NCBI GenBank assembly: GCA_004172935.1
Contig: SDZD01000011.1
Location: 96,617 to 160,616 of the forward strand
DNA length: 64,000 bases
Direction: 5' to 3'
Origin: a bacterium
GTDB lineage: Bacteria > Armatimonadota > Abditibacteriia > Abditibacteriales > Abditibacteriaceae
Position 1 is the stretch's first letter. Each line of letters starts with the position of its first letter. The notes under the pieces were generated by a model. That model had not been told where the DNA came from, did not search any database, and worked only from the letters and a program-made list of their open reading frames with translations. Position numbers and translations under genes: made by a program. Shown here one piece after another: positions 34,873-44,704 of this stretch.

Positions 34873-35937
34873 TTATTTGCGAACCAGACGGGGCAAGTCG
34901 CGCACTACTTCGGCGATGAACCAGCCGGGGAGCGCTTCACCCTCTTCGGAAGCGACGGCGACTTGAGCGATTTCGAGGGATATGTGGGACAAATCCTTTA
35001 AGAGAGCCTTGGAAGCGAAGGCTAAGTCGCTGGCCTTACCCGAAAGTTTGGCCTTATCGGGTGGCAGCTCTTTGATGAGCCTTGCGCGAAAACTTTGGGC
35101 CAGAAAATAGAGCACATCGCGGTCTTCGACGCGGGCTGGCCACTTCTCTTCGCCTTTCAAGATGGCGTCGAGGGCATATTTTGAGCGCACCTGTTTGACG
35201 AACGCCTTCCACTGGGTGGCGTGGGCGGGAGTGAGACAGCCGAAGGCCAGCGCGTCAAGCATGACGGCGTCGGGCAATTTATCGGCGTCGCCACTGCCGA
35301 GCGACCAAAGGGCATCGGAGAACATATGCCATGCGCGCGGCGTGGAAAATGGCTCTTCGTGTTTAGGCGGGGCACTCCACAGGTGGTCGGGGCGCGTGCG
35401 GAGGTAATCGCACACCAGAGGGTGGATTTCGCTTTCGTGCGCCCACTGTAGCCAGTCGCGCGCAGAGGCGTGAAGATGGACGTGCACCATGCGGTTGAGG
35501 AGCGCCGACGACATCGGTTTGACGATGGCGGCGTCCTGAGCGCGGTTGCCCGCGCCGATGACTATGGAACCTTTGGGCAATTCGTATTCGCCCAGTTTGC
35601 GGTCGTGGATCAGCGAGTAGAAAGCTTTTTGAACCTCGTGGGAACAGGCGTTGAGTTCGTCGAGGAACAGACAATAGGGCTGGTCGCGGGCGATGGTGGT
35701 AGGCGGACAAAAACGCGATTTGCCGCCGATAATTTGCGGGACGCCAATCAAGTCTTCGGGCGCCAGTTGGCTACCAAGCAGCGAAACGCAGTCGAGGCCG
35801 AGCGATTCGGCGAATTTTTGGACGAGAGCCGATTTGCCGATGCCAGGTGGCCCCCAGATGAAAACGGGACGTACCAGAGCGACGCCCAACAGGAAGTCGG
35901 GCAGTTGAGAGGGGGTTAGTGAGGTGGGAGCATTCAT
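34873..35937 (-). CDS. MoxR-like AAA ATPase
   Basis: 354 residues. Walker A is WGPPGIGKSALV near 29-40, Walker B is CLFLDELNA, and a sensor-like GAGNRAQD follows, as in AAA_5/MoxR proteins. The C-terminal third is helical and less conserved. It precedes the VWA/metallopeptidase-like gene in one unit and probably drives it as a chaperone partner. The ATG at 35937 is followed at once by a family-like start (LTPSQLPDFLLGVALVRPV). Confidence 0.9.
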   Translation of the reverse strand: MNAPTSLTPSQLPDFLLGVALVRPVFIWGPPGIGKSALVQKFAESLGLDCVSLLGSQLAPEDLIGVPQIIGGKSRFCPPTTIARDQPYCLFLDELNACSHEVQKAFYSLIHDRKLGEYELPKGSIVIGAGNRAQDAAIVKPMSSALLNRMVHVHLHASARDWLQWAHESEIHPLVCDYLRTRPDHLWSAPPKHEEPFSTPRAWHMFSDALWSLGSGDADKLPDAVMLDALAFGCLTPAHATQWKAFVKQVRSKYALDAILKGEEKWPARVEDRDVLYFLAQSFRARLIKELPPDKAKLSGKASDLAFASKALLKDLSHISLEIAQVAVASEEGEALPGWFIAEVVRDLPRLVRK

Positions 35938-36052
35938 GTCACAGAGTTAAAGAGTCCCGAAATGAGGACGAGTTGAGCGGACTGATTGTTATTGGTAGTG
36001 AGCGGCAGAGAGCATCCGAGTGGGGGCCTCGACGGAGAGCATTTGAGCCAAA

Positions 36053-36210
36053 AGAATCAATCTTTTGGGGGCAAATATGGGGTTTAATCAATTTTTTGGG
36101 GATAAAAATCGATTAAAAAGGTTGATTACGGAGGCGTTTTGTATAGGTTTAGGCGACTAAACCCGCACAAAAGATTGATTAATCAATCTTTCCCAGTGAA
36201 AACGCCTTTT
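36053..36210. repeat. AT-rich block of nested inverted repeats
   Basis: The 718 bases 35938-36655 hold no convincing gene. This part contains a 14-bp hairpin near 36083-36120 (TTTAATCAATTTTT with one mismatch to its partner). Next is an outer stem 36132-36140 with 36199-36207 that encloses a small hairpin (36146-36163) and a perfect 22-bp palindrome (36170-36191), followed by T7. Folded as RNA it gives a three-way junction with a terminator-like tail. Confidence 0.6.
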
Positions 36211-36488
36211 TTTGAAGGATTTTAGGCGCCGAAAAACGGAATTTACCGTTTATTGAGGGTGAACGGCGACGGGGTGAGTGAGGTAGGCATGATAATGGAG
36301 GGAACTTGCCTCTGTACTATCATACCCAATTTGGATGTAACAGTGTAAGTGACATTTTGGTCGTGTCAGGAACAACAGTGGCAAGGGCGGCATCGCGCTT
36401 GCCAAAAAAGTGAGTGGCTTTCGAGGAGGCTATTGAACCTTGTGAATTTAATCCGTTAATAGGAATGTAAGTTTTTTGCGCGGTTTTG

Positions 36489-36532
36489 TTGGCCGCAGGG
36501 CTAAAGCCCGCGCTGCTCGGCCTTCGGCCAAC
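36489..36532. repeat. GC-rich palindromic element
   Basis: Outer arms TTGGCCG and CGGCCAA enclose GGGC-TAAA-GCCC and a GGCCTTCGGCC hairpin. The GGCCTTCGGCC core recurs in the inverted repeat near 47.6 kb, suggesting a short repeat family. No function is claimed. Confidence 0.5.
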
Positions 36533-36655
36533 ACACCCTGACGTTGTCGGGTACCCGATCTTCATGGACACAGCAGGGGCGCTGACGCGCGCTGAAATGA
36601 CGGAGTAGATGAGCAAGATTCAATAGTTATCAAGAACCCAGCCAATTCGCCTGAA

Positions 36656-37663
36656 ATGAAACTATTTCTCAGTCCACTTTTGCTCGGCGCACTCGCGATT
36701 CCAGCGGGAGCGCAAACCATTCAACCACTTGGCATTGGCCTGGAGGGGGTTGCCTATGCTCGTCCGGTTCGCTTTCTGGCGCTTCAAAACGGCGGGCAGG
36801 ATGTGAGGATGGCTTATCAGGATGCGCCGCCAACCGTGAACGCGAAGCGGGTAAAGATGAACCGGACGCCCGTGTTGCTGTTGCACGGCAAGAATTTCGG
36901 TGGCTACTACTGGGCGAATGTGATTGATGGGCTGAACCGCGCAGGGTATCGCGTGATTGTGCCCGACCAGATCGGATTCGGGAAATCGAGCAAGCCGGAC
37001 ATCAACTACTCATTCGATATGCTGGCGGACAACACGGCGAAGCTGTTGGACACGATTAAAGTGCCTAAGGTGATTATCGTGGGACATTCGATGGGCGGTA
37101 TGTTGGCCACGCGCTTCTCACGACGCTTTCCTAATCGCGTCGAGAAGTTGGTGCTGGAAAACCCGATTGGCCTCGAAGATTACGGGGCAGCTACCGGGCG
37201 CATACCATTGGAGCGGCTTTACAGCGCTGAGCTTGGCGACACCGATGCCACTAAGATTCGCGCCTTTTATAAACGCTATTTTGTGAATTGGAAGCCGCAG
37301 TTCGATTGGTTGCCAACGATTCGTGTGAGGGTGACCCAATCAGGCGAATACCCGCGCTGGGCGAAGTCGTCGGCGCAGACCTACAAGATGATTTTGGAGC
37401 AGCCTGTCGTCAGGGAATTTCCACTTTTACGGGTGCCCACGCTGCTGATTATCGGGCAGGGCGACCGGACGGTGGTAGGCAAAAACTACATCAAACCCGG
37501 ACTAACACGAAAATTTGGCAATTATCCCGCACTAGGAAAACAAACCGCAAAAATGATTCCGGGGGCGAAGCTAGTTGAGATTCCGGCTGTGGGGCACATT
37601 CCACACATCGAAGTTCCCGCAACGTTCCAGCGATCATTAATGAATTTTATTGCGTCCCCGTAA
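36656..37663 (+). CDS. Exported alpha/beta hydrolase
   Basis: 335 residues with a signal peptide (KLFLSPLLLGALAIPAGAQ). The hydrolase fold is clear: VLLLHGKNFGGYYW for the oxyanion loop, GHSMGG with the nucleophile Ser, a GQGDRTV segment for the acid, and VGHIPHIEVP for the His. Substrate unknown; the family covers esterases, haloalkane dehalogenase-like enzymes and lipases. It lies 15 bases before the SDR gene and may be cotranscribed. Confidence 0.88.
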   Translation: MKLFLSPLLLGALAIPAGAQTIQPLGIGLEGVAYARPVRFLALQNGGQDVRMAYQDAPPTVNAKRVKMNRTPVLLLHGKNFGGYYWANVIDGLNRAGYRVIVPDQIGFGKSSKPDINYSFDMLADNTAKLLDTIKVPKVIIVGHSMGGMLATRFSRRFPNRVEKLVLENPIGLEDYGAATGRIPLERLYSAELGDTDATKIRAFYKRYFVNWKPQFDWLPTIRVRVTQSGEYPRWAKSSAQTYKMILEQPVVREFPLLRVPTLLIIGQGDRTVVGKNYIKPGLTRKFGNYPALGKQTAKMIPGAKLVEIPAVGHIPHIEVPATFQRSLMNFIASP

Positions 37664-37678
37664 GGGCGCCCAACCTAT

Positions 37679-38539
37679 ATGCTTACACTTCGCAGACTAG
37701 AGAGCAAAGTCGCCATCGTCACAGGTGGCGGAACCGGAATTGGCGAGGCCATCGCCCACAAGTTCGCACAAGAAGGGGCGCGCGTTATCGTTAATGGTTT
37801 ACCCAGCGACCCTGTTCTTGATGTTGTGCAGGCGATACAAGCCAAAGGCGGCAAAGCCAAAGCCTTTCTTGGCGATGTTTCCGACCCAGATAACGCCTAC
37901 AAATGCGTTCAAGCCGCCGTGGAGACCTATGGGCACCTCGACATCCTCATCAATAATGCGGGTGTGTTTTTAACGACATCGGAAGTGCATGAGTACCCGA
38001 TTGATGTTTTCGACGAGACAGTGACGAAGAACATTCGCAGCGTCTTTTTGATGACTCGATTCGCCGTGCCCGAACTGCAAAAGACGGCAGGCAATATTAT
38101 CTCGACTGGCAGCGAAGCGGGAATGCTCGGCCTTGCATTGAACACCCCATATGGCGGCACCAAGGGCTGGATTCACGCCTTCACGAAGGGCGTTGCTGTG
38201 GAACAGGCGAAATATGGCATTCGCGCCAACTGCGTTTGCCCCGGCCCTATCGACACAGCCTGGACTCACAAAGAGAACGGCCCAATGGATGACCGCATGG
38301 ATCCGAGCCTTGTCGCGGCGACCCCGATGGGGCGTCGTGGCACACCGGAAGAAATCGCCAACGTGTTCGCGTTTTTGGCTTCCGATATGGCCAGCTACGT
38401 GACGGGAGCGCTGTGGGCAGTCGATGGCGGCACCATCGTTGGCAAAGGTCCAATCGGCAACGAAGTTCCGCGCAACCTGCGCAAAGAGTCAGAGGGAGAA
38501 TCCGATTCGGAGCAATCCTACGACGGCGGCGATAATTAA
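37679..38539 (+). CDS. SDR-family oxidoreductase
   Basis: 286 residues, NAD(P)-dependent. TGGGTGIGEA binds the cofactor, NNAG is at about 101, the catalytic pair is YGGTK with the Ser in STGSEAG upstream, and VDGGT closes the classic SDR fold. The C-terminal 25 residues are charged and beyond the family core. The substrate is unknown. It follows the hydrolase closely and ends at a strong hairpin. Confidence 0.9.
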   Translation: MLTLRRLESKVAIVTGGGTGIGEAIAHKFAQEGARVIVNGLPSDPVLDVVQAIQAKGGKAKAFLGDVSDPDNAYKCVQAAVETYGHLDILINNAGVFLTTSEVHEYPIDVFDETVTKNIRSVFLMTRFAVPELQKTAGNIISTGSEAGMLGLALNTPYGGTKGWIHAFTKGVAVEQAKYGIRANCVCPGPIDTAWTHKENGPMDDRMDPSLVAATPMGRRGTPEEIANVFAFLASDMASYVTGALWAVDGGTIVGKGPIGNEVPRNLRKESEGESDSEQSYDGGDN

Positions 38540-38566
38540 CTTGTCCACCGAATAAACACAAAAAGC

Positions 38567-38604
38567 AAAAAGCGGGGCACTTCGGTTGAAGTGCCCCGCT
38601 TTTT
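38567..38604. terminator. Bidirectional terminator after SDR gene
   Basis: A perfect 17-bp stem AAAAAGCGGGGCACTTC with its complement and a GGTT loop, between convergent genes. Confidence 0.92.
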
Positions 38605-38618
38605 TGTATCTGGTTCGA

Positions 38619-39581
38619 TCAGGGGAGGACAGCCAAGCCAAGCAGGGGGCGGTTGCCGCCGAGTGAGATGCTTCCGCCGCCTGCTGTATTGGCAGTGGCG
38701 AGCGATAGCGAATAAAGACGGGGGTTGCTGCCATCCGGGCTGTAGGCAATGAAGGCATTGTTGTTGACCGGAGTGATGTCGAAGCCCAGACCAGTGACGT
38801 TTCCAAGAGAACCTGTAAGCGTGCCCACGGTGAAGAGGCGCCCAGTATTGGGTGAGACAGCGGTGTCGCCGGGGATGCTGGCGTTGGCGGGACGCCCCTG
38901 TGTGACGAGGGCGCCGCGAGCGGCATCAATGGCGTAGTTGATGGTGCTGGTGGTCCCAACGACATTGTTGGTGTAGGCGGCTCCTACCAAACGGGGAGTG
39001 GTGCCGTTGCCGGAATCACCCGTGTCGTAGGTGATTGTCCCATCGGTTTGGTTCCCCTCAGCAGCAGGGTCTGCATCCACAAGCCCGCCGGTATCTGGGT
39101 TCAAGCGCAGGTTGGTGCGCGAGGTGGAATCGACGACGCGGATACGATCAACGACGGGGTTGAAGTCGAAGCCAATGTTGGTGCCAGAGAATGGCAGGGT
39201 GAAGCCACTTCCGACAGCGGTAGCGACGGCTCCGGTGCCACTGTAGTCGATACGAACCAAGCGGGCGGTGCCGCTGTTTCCGGTGCGAGTGAGAGCAAAC
39301 AAGCCAACTCCGGTGGTGGCTCCTGCGATAGGAGCGAAGCGGTAGTCGACGCCGATGATTTGTTCGCCGGAGTTGAGGCCCGTTACAGTGCGGGTTGCCG
39401 TCAGGTAGGGAGTGCGCGAATTGAAGAACGAGAGCACATTATCGTTGGAGAGCGCCACGAGGTTGGCGTCTGGCACATTTTGAGGTGTTGAGGAAGAGCC
39501 TCCACCGCAACCAGCCATTACAAGCCCCGACAAACCGAGAGAGAGGAGCGCGCCAAGGCGCAGTGTAGAATTGAATTTCAT
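38619..39581 (-). CDS. DUF4394 lipoprotein
   Basis: 320 residues from the ATG at 39581. A lipoprotein signal ends in LSGLVMAGC with the acylated Cys, then GGGSSS. The rest has regular repeats of the DUF4394 type (ALSNDNVLSFFNSRTP, GVDYRFAP, LFALTRTGNSGTA, NIGFDFNPVVDRIRVV), which suggest a beta-propeller-like fold. Function unknown; probably surface or periplasmic. Single gene. Confidence 0.85.
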   Translation of the reverse strand: MKFNSTLRLGALLSLGLSGLVMAGCGGGSSSTPQNVPDANLVALSNDNVLSFFNSRTPYLTATRTVTGLNSGEQIIGVDYRFAPIAGATTGVGLFALTRTGNSGTARLVRIDYSGTGAVATAVGSGFTLPFSGTNIGFDFNPVVDRIRVVDSTSRTNLRLNPDTGGLVDADPAAEGNQTDGTITYDTGDSGNGTTPRLVGAAYTNNVVGTTSTINYAIDAARGALVTQGRPANASIPGDTAVSPNTGRLFTVGTLTGSLGNVTGLGFDITPVNNNAFIAYSPDGSNPRLYSLSLATANTAGGGSISLGGNRPLLGLAVLP

Positions 39582-39741
39582 GGAGTATTCTGAGGAACCC
39601 ATAGGTGCTTTTTAGGCACGCGCGCCAACCTTAGCAACTTTGGCTCCAAAGGTCAGATTATGAAGGCGATTAATGAGTGGCATTAATTGAGGAGTACATT
39701 AGGGGAGATTGGCGCGAGATTAGCCATAAGAGGTGTGCATC

Positions 39742-40245
39742 ATGACAGAAACCCAAACACGTGAAGAGGCGATTGAAAAAATCGCCGAAATGATCAAAGA
39801 TACGCGCATTGGTATGTTGACCACCATCGACGAAAGCGGCGAGTTGCATTCGCGCCCGATGGCGATGATGGATGTGGAGTTCGATGGCGATGTGTGGTTT
39901 TTTACTGGTAAATCGTCGCCGAAAGTCCATGACATCGAAAGCAAACCAGTAGTAAATGTGGCCTTCTCCGATCCATCGAGCCAGAACTATGTGTCGTTGG
40001 CAGGACGGGCGGAACTGGTGATTGACCGGGTGTTGTTCGAGAAATATTGGTCGAAAGCCTTCGAGGCGTGGTTTCCCGAAGGTTTGGACGATCCCGAACT
40101 GGCGCTATTGAAAATCAACGTTGAAAGCGCGCAATATTGGGATGCGCCCTCTTCGGTGATTTCGCATGTGGCGGGCTTCATCCAATCGAAATTGACAGGA
40201 GAGAGCGGAACGCCTTTGGGCGAATTCGGCAAAGTCGAGTTGTAA
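39742..40245 (+). CDS. Pyridoxamine 5'-phosphate oxidase-like stress protein
   Basis: 167 residues with the split-barrel flavin-binding pattern of general stress protein 26-like proteins: TRIGMLTTIDESGELHSRPMA, then a strand pair with DVWFFTGKSSPK, and VNVAFSDPSSQNYVSLAG. It probably binds FMN or F420-type cofactors; substrate unknown. The ATG at 39742 is the first that starts the family pattern. A terminator follows. Confidence 0.88.
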   Translation: MTETQTREEAIEKIAEMIKDTRIGMLTTIDESGELHSRPMAMMDVEFDGDVWFFTGKSSPKVHDIESKPVVNVAFSDPSSQNYVSLAGRAELVIDRVLFEKYWSKAFEAWFPEGLDDPELALLKINVESAQYWDAPSSVISHVAGFIQSKLTGESGTPLGEFGKVEL

Positions 40246-40250
40246 AGCCA

Positions 40251-40298
40251 ACAAACTAAACGGCCCATTCCTCTCAAGGCGTGGGCCGTTTGGTTTGT
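40251..40298. terminator. Terminator after PNPOx-like gene
   Basis: A 16-bp stem formed by ACAAACTAAACGGCCCA and its complement (one mismatch), with a 14-base loop. Confidence 0.75.
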
Positions 40299-40493
40299 CG
40301 TGCCCTACTAAACGCTGCGCGACAACTGTCCATCTACCCCAATAGAGGGTTAATATTCCAAAAGTACAATTAGGCAGTTCGCCAATAATGAGATAAATTT
40401 GTGGCACGCAGTTGGCTTTATAGATGAGGAATGTCTTATATTTCTCCGATGTCGGGCTTTATCTGGCGCATTGACTGTCGCAGCGTAGCTCTC

Positions 40494-40551
40494 ACGGCAT
40501 TACTCAGAGTAGCTGAGCGTAATGCAAGCTGTTTTCGGTTGAAAATGCCGT
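40494..40551 (+). promoter_or_regulatory. Overlapping alternative hairpins before the GGDEF/EAL gene
   Basis: Within the 525-base gap 40246-40770, bases 40497-40503 (GCATTAC) can pair with 40519-40525. Overlapping bases 40494-40501 (ACGGCATT) can pair instead with 40544-40551 (AATGCCGT). The two stems exclude each other, as in a switch. A TATAAT at 40709-40714 is the best -10 box for the gene and lies downstream of this element. So the element would need an upstream promoter to be in the mRNA. No other gene is seen in the gap. Confidence 0.35.
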
Positions 40552-40770
40552 AACCAGATGGCAAAACTTCTGTTGAATCAAGAAGCGATTGTTATTATTT
40601 CTCACATGTTACACGCGGCGAAAAGGATGCATGTTTAGTTGTGATCCTGGTCAAAAAGCATGAAATGTTTTTGCGACTTTTGGTGTTATTCAGATGGATT
40701 GCCGTCTCTATAATTCGTGTTTCGGGGCCAATCCATTCGAAATGCTCTTTACGAAAGCGCCAATGAGTTC

Positions 40771-43700
40771 ATGAGTTCCTCATTCCCACCCTTTAACTCC
40801 TCAGTGACACAATCATCAGTAGCCCGACAAACTCTCGAACCGGGCGAGGCAAGCGCGCGCGCGGCTCAAACGCCACGCTCACCTCTGGCCCAACGCGAAG
40901 CGATGCTGGCGGCGATTTCATTTGTCGCCCACAGTTTTTTAGCAGATGGCTGGGAACTGGAGGTCGTGGAGGCACTTCAGCGCGTTGGTGAAGCGCTGGG
41001 AGTTTCACGAGCGACCGTATTCGAGAAAGTCGAGAAGACGGCACCTGTTTTTACGGCTCGCTACGAATGGAATGCATTAAATGCACGCCCACGCCCTGGC
41101 ACCGAAAGCAAAACATTCAACCTTGACGTAACCCCGATGTCGATGTGGGTGCCACCATTGGCAGCGGGAAAGATGGTTTACGTCAACACGGTCGATTTGC
41201 CCGCCGACGCGCGTTCGATATTGGAGGAGTGGGGAACCATTTCGCTCGTTAACGTGCCGATTTTTGTGAACGGCGTATGGTGGGGTTACCTGGGCATTGA
41301 TGACACCCAGAGCGAACACAATTGGGATGCGGCCCAACTGGAAACGCTGCAAATGTGCGCGGACTTGCTCGGTGCGGGCATAGCTCGCGGGCGCGCCCAT
41401 CTTTCCTCGCGGGAATCGGAAGCTGAACTACGCGCGCTACTGAGCCTGATGAGCGACGTGCTAATCGTCCTCGATAGACAAGGCACCTATCGAAAGATAG
41501 TGACCTCGAACCCCTCGATTTTGGCGGCTCCTGCGGAGGCGCTTATGGGGCGCTCTGTCAACGAGGTTCTCGATACGGCGACCGCGTACAAATTTATGGG
41601 CGTTATCGAGTGCGCTCTCGACACGCGCACACCAGTTCGCCTCGAATATTCACTGCAAATCGGCGAAAAAGAATTGTGGTTCGATGCGACGGTTACTCCC
41701 TTGGATGAGGAACAGGTGGTGTGGGTGGCGCGTGACATCACCACATCGCGGCGTGATGCTCTGGCGCTGCGCGAGAGCGAACAGCTATTTCGCTTGCTGG
41801 CAGAGAACTCGACGGATGCGATTTCGCGGCTGTCTTCTTCGCTGGAGACACTGTATGTGTCGCCCTCGATTCAGCAGATCATCGGTTACACCCCTCAAGA
41901 GCTGATTGGCAACCATCCGCTCGACACCGTACATCCCGAAGATGCCGATTTGTTGCGCGCGGCCTATAAGGAAGCCATCGCTAATCCGTCCAAGGTGACG
42001 ACTGTGGTTTATCGCCGTCTGCATCGCACCGGACACTATATTTGGTGCGAGACGACGGGGCGGGCCATCGTCAGCAAAAACGGCAAAGTCGAAGAAGTTC
42101 ACCTGATTACACGCGATATTTCGGCGCGGCGACGTGCGGAGAAGCAATTACGCGAAGCCGAAGCGCGCTATCGCTCGATTTTTGAGAATGCGGTCGAGGG
42201 CATTTTCCAGTCGTCGCCCGATGGACATTATCTGGCGGCTAACCCCTCGCTGGCGCGGATTTACGGCTTTGAATCGCCTTCGGAACTGCTGAGAGCCTAC
42301 TCGGACATTTCGCGCCAACTTTATACCGACCATCGCAAGCGCACCGAATTCATCGAGGAGATGAAGAAGGAAGGCAAGGTATCGAACTTCGAGGCGCAGA
42401 TTCGCCGCAAGAACGGGCAGATCATCTGGATTTCGGAGAACGCGCGCGAAGTGCGGGGCGACGATGGAACAGTGCTGTATTATGAGGGCACGGTCGAGGA
42501 CATTACGGCGCGCAAAGTGGCGCAAGACCAGCTTTTGCACGATGCCCTGCACGACAAGTTAACGGGACTGGCGAACCGGGCCTTGTTCTCAGACCGTATG
42601 GCGCAAGCCTTTGCGCGGCTGAAGCGCCACCCCGACGCGATCTTCGCGGTGCTGTTTCTCGACTTTGACCGCTTCAAGAATATCAACGACTCTCTGGGGC
42701 ATATGGCGGGCGATGAGCTATTGGTTGCCATTGCCCGTCGCCTTGAAGGATGCTTGCGTCCCGGCGACACGGTTTCGCGTTTGGGAGGCGACGAGTTCGC
42801 CATATTACTGGAAGATGTGCGCGACCAGTCCGATGCAACCATAGTGGCCGAGCGCGTGCAAAACGCGATGACGACTCCGTTCACGCTGTTAGGGCAAGAG
42901 ATTTTCTCGTCGGCTTCGATTGGCATCGCCATCGCGCACGCGGACTATGAGAACCCCGATGACTTGCTGCGTGATGCCGACATGGCGATGTATCGCGCCA
43001 AGTCGTTGGGCAAGGCGCGTCATGAGGTGTTCGATTCGGGAATGCACACGCGCGCTGTGGCGCTATTGCAGTTGGAAACCGACTTGCGCTGGGCGATTGA
43101 ACGGCAGGAGTTCGAGCTGCATTATCAACCTATCGTATCGCTTCAAAGCGGGAAAATCGTCGGCTTTGAAGCGTTGGTTCGTTGGCGGCACCCCGAACGA
43201 GGCACGGTGGCGCCCGCTGAATTCGTTCCAGTGGCCGAAGAAACCGGATGGATCGTGCCAATTGGTACGTGGGTACTGCAAACCGCGTGCGAACAACTGG
43301 CGAGTTGGCAAAACATCCTCAACGTCGATCCACCGCTGACGATGAGTGTCAACCTGAGCGGCAAGCAGTTCTCGCAGCCCAACTTGATTCCCCATATCCG
43401 CGAGCAGTTGCAGAAGTGGGATATTGCGCCAGAGAATTTGAAGCTCGAAATCACGGAGAGCGCCATCATGGAGAACGCGACATCCGTTACCGAGCGCTTG
43501 CACACGCTGCGTTCGTTGGGCGTGAAGCTGGCGCTGGATGATTTTGGCACCGGGTATTCGAGCTTAAGCTACTTGCACCGCTTCCCGCTCGACACCTTAA
43601 AGATCGACCGCTCGTTCGTGATGCGAATGCAGGAGGGCGGCGAAAACCGCGAAATCGTGCGAACCATCGTGGCGCTTGGACTTAACCTGGGCATGGATGT

Positions 43701-43842
43701 CATCGCCGAAGGAATAGAGGAGGACGCACAGTTGAAAGACCTGCGCGAGTTGAACTGCAATGGTGGGCAGGGATTTTTCTTTTCACGTCCAGTTACAGGC
43801 GACGCAGCGCTGGAACTGCTTCAGCAGTACCCCAGTTGGTGA
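40771..43842 (+). CDS. GAF-PAS-GGDEF-EAL cyclic-di-GMP protein
   Basis: 1023 residues from the ATG at 40771 (an upstream in-frame start at 40717 is possible), with no membrane segment, so cytoplasmic. Domain order: an N-terminal GAF-like region (about 45-210), three PAS segments (about 215-340, 345-465 and 470-590), a GGDEF domain with intact RLGGDEFAILLE, and an EAL domain with FELHYQPIV and EALVRWRHP. Both c-di-GMP synthesis and breakdown motifs are present, and which dominates cannot be told. The Asp pair of the EAL site (LALDDFGTGYSSLSYL) is kept. Single gene. Confidence 0.93.
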   Translation: MSSSFPPFNSSVTQSSVARQTLEPGEASARAAQTPRSPLAQREAMLAAISFVAHSFLADGWELEVVEALQRVGEALGVSRATVFEKVEKTAPVFTARYEWNALNARPRPGTESKTFNLDVTPMSMWVPPLAAGKMVYVNTVDLPADARSILEEWGTISLVNVPIFVNGVWWGYLGIDDTQSEHNWDAAQLETLQMCADLLGAGIARGRAHLSSRESEAELRALLSLMSDVLIVLDRQGTYRKIVTSNPSILAAPAEALMGRSVNEVLDTATAYKFMGVIECALDTRTPVRLEYSLQIGEKELWFDATVTPLDEEQVVWVARDITTSRRDALALRESEQLFRLLAENSTDAISRLSSSLETLYVSPSIQQIIGYTPQELIGNHPLDTVHPEDADLLRAAYKEAIANPSKVTTVVYRRLHRTGHYIWCETTGRAIVSKNGKVEEVHLITRDISARRRAEKQLREAEARYRSIFENAVEGIFQSSPDGHYLAANPSLARIYGFESPSELLRAYSDISRQLYTDHRKRTEFIEEMKKEGKVSNFEAQIRRKNGQIIWISENAREVRGDDGTVLYYEGTVEDITARKVAQDQLLHDALHDKLTGLANRALFSDRMAQAFARLKRHPDAIFAVLFLDFDRFKNINDSLGHMAGDELLVAIARRLEGCLRPGDTVSRLGGDEFAILLEDVRDQSDATIVAERVQNAMTTPFTLLGQEIFSSASIGIAIAHADYENPDDLLRDADMAMYRAKSLGKARHEVFDSGMHTRAVALLQLETDLRWAIERQEFELHYQPIVSLQSGKIVGFEALVRWRHPERGTVAPAEFVPVAEETGWIVPIGTWVLQTACEQLASWQNILNVDPPLTMSVNLSGKQFSQPNLIPHIREQLQKWDIAPENLKLEITESAIMENATSVTERLHTLRSLGVKLALDDFGTGYSSLSYLHRFPLDTLKIDRSFVMRMQEGGENREIVRTIVALGLNLGMDVIAEGIEEDAQLKDLRELNCNGGQGFFFSRPVTGDAALELLQQYPSW

Positions 43843-43918
43843 GAAATAGGCGAGGTTTTCACCGCTCGTCGCCTATAAAGACTTGCCTTCGGCACGAAGA
43901 GCGCCCAGATGAAGAGTT

Positions 43919-44704
43919 GTGCGCTATTTGCGTTTGTATCGTGCCTTCATTATCAACTGCGTATCGCGGGCGATGGAGTTTCGCGCCCAGTTCTTCGCGG
44001 GCATCGTCGGTTACCTGATTTGGATCAGTGTTTCGCTGCTTTTTATCGACATCGTGTTCGGTCAGGTCGGGGCGGTGCGCGGCTGGTCGCGCGACGAGAT
44101 GTGGGTGCTGTATGGCACATTCGTCGTTTTGGAGTCGTTCTGCTACGGGGCACTGGGGCCGAATATGTGGCGGTTTTCGGGTGGGGTGCGCGATGGCACG
44201 CTCGATTTGGCGCTGACCAAGCCAGTTTCCACGCAATTTTTCGTATCGGCGCGCTATCTTGATTTGAACGGCTGCTTGAACTCGCTGGGAGGTTTTGCGC
44301 TGATTCTCGTGGGATTGTCGCGCGGAGGTCAGTGGCCTTCGCCGCTGGACTGGGTGTTATGGGCGATTTTACTGGCGTGCGGCTTCATTATGTCATATGC
44401 CATCTGGTTCGTTTGTGTGACCGTGGCGATTTGGGCAGTGAAGTTGGATGGCATCTCGGTGGTGTTCGACCCACTGATGCAAATGGCGCGTTTTCCAGTG
44501 CAAATTTACCCGGCGAAGGCGCTGACATTTTTGACTATCGTGCTGCCAGTCGCCTTCATGACGACCTTCCCGACACAGGCGCTGTTGGGGCGCGGCAACT
44601 TGCCCACACTCCTTGGCGCCCTTGCATTAGCGAGCACGTTTTTATGGATTTCCAACCGCTTTTTCGCCTTTGCTCTCCGCTTCTACGGTTCGGCCAGTAG
44701 TTAG
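43919..44704 (+). CDS. ABC-2 type permease (orphan)
   Basis: 261 residues from a GTG at 43919, with six hydrophobic segments and the pattern of the ABC2_membrane_6 family (SRAMEFRAQFFAG, GTLDLALTKPVS, FPVQIYP). It would form the membrane part of an exporter, but no ATPase gene is adjacent. Its last 63 bases overlap the 3' end of glnD on the other strand; both frames are intact. Confidence 0.82.
   Translation: MRYLRLYRAFIINCVSRAMEFRAQFFAGIVGYLIWISVSLLFIDIVFGQVGAVRGWSRDEMWVLYGTFVVLESFCYGALGPNMWRFSGGVRDGTLDLALTKPVSTQFFVSARYLDLNGCLNSLGGFALILVGLSRGGQWPSPLDWVLWAILLACGFIMSYAIWFVCVTVAIWAVKLDGISVVFDPLMQMARFPVQIYPAKALTFLTIVLPVAFMTTFPTQALLGRGNLPTLLGALALASTFLWISNRFFAFALRFYGSASS

Noticed and set aside
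36320..36616. 98-codon minus-strand frame in the repeat-rich gap
   Set aside because: It crosses the GC-rich palindrome and has no recognisable protein features.
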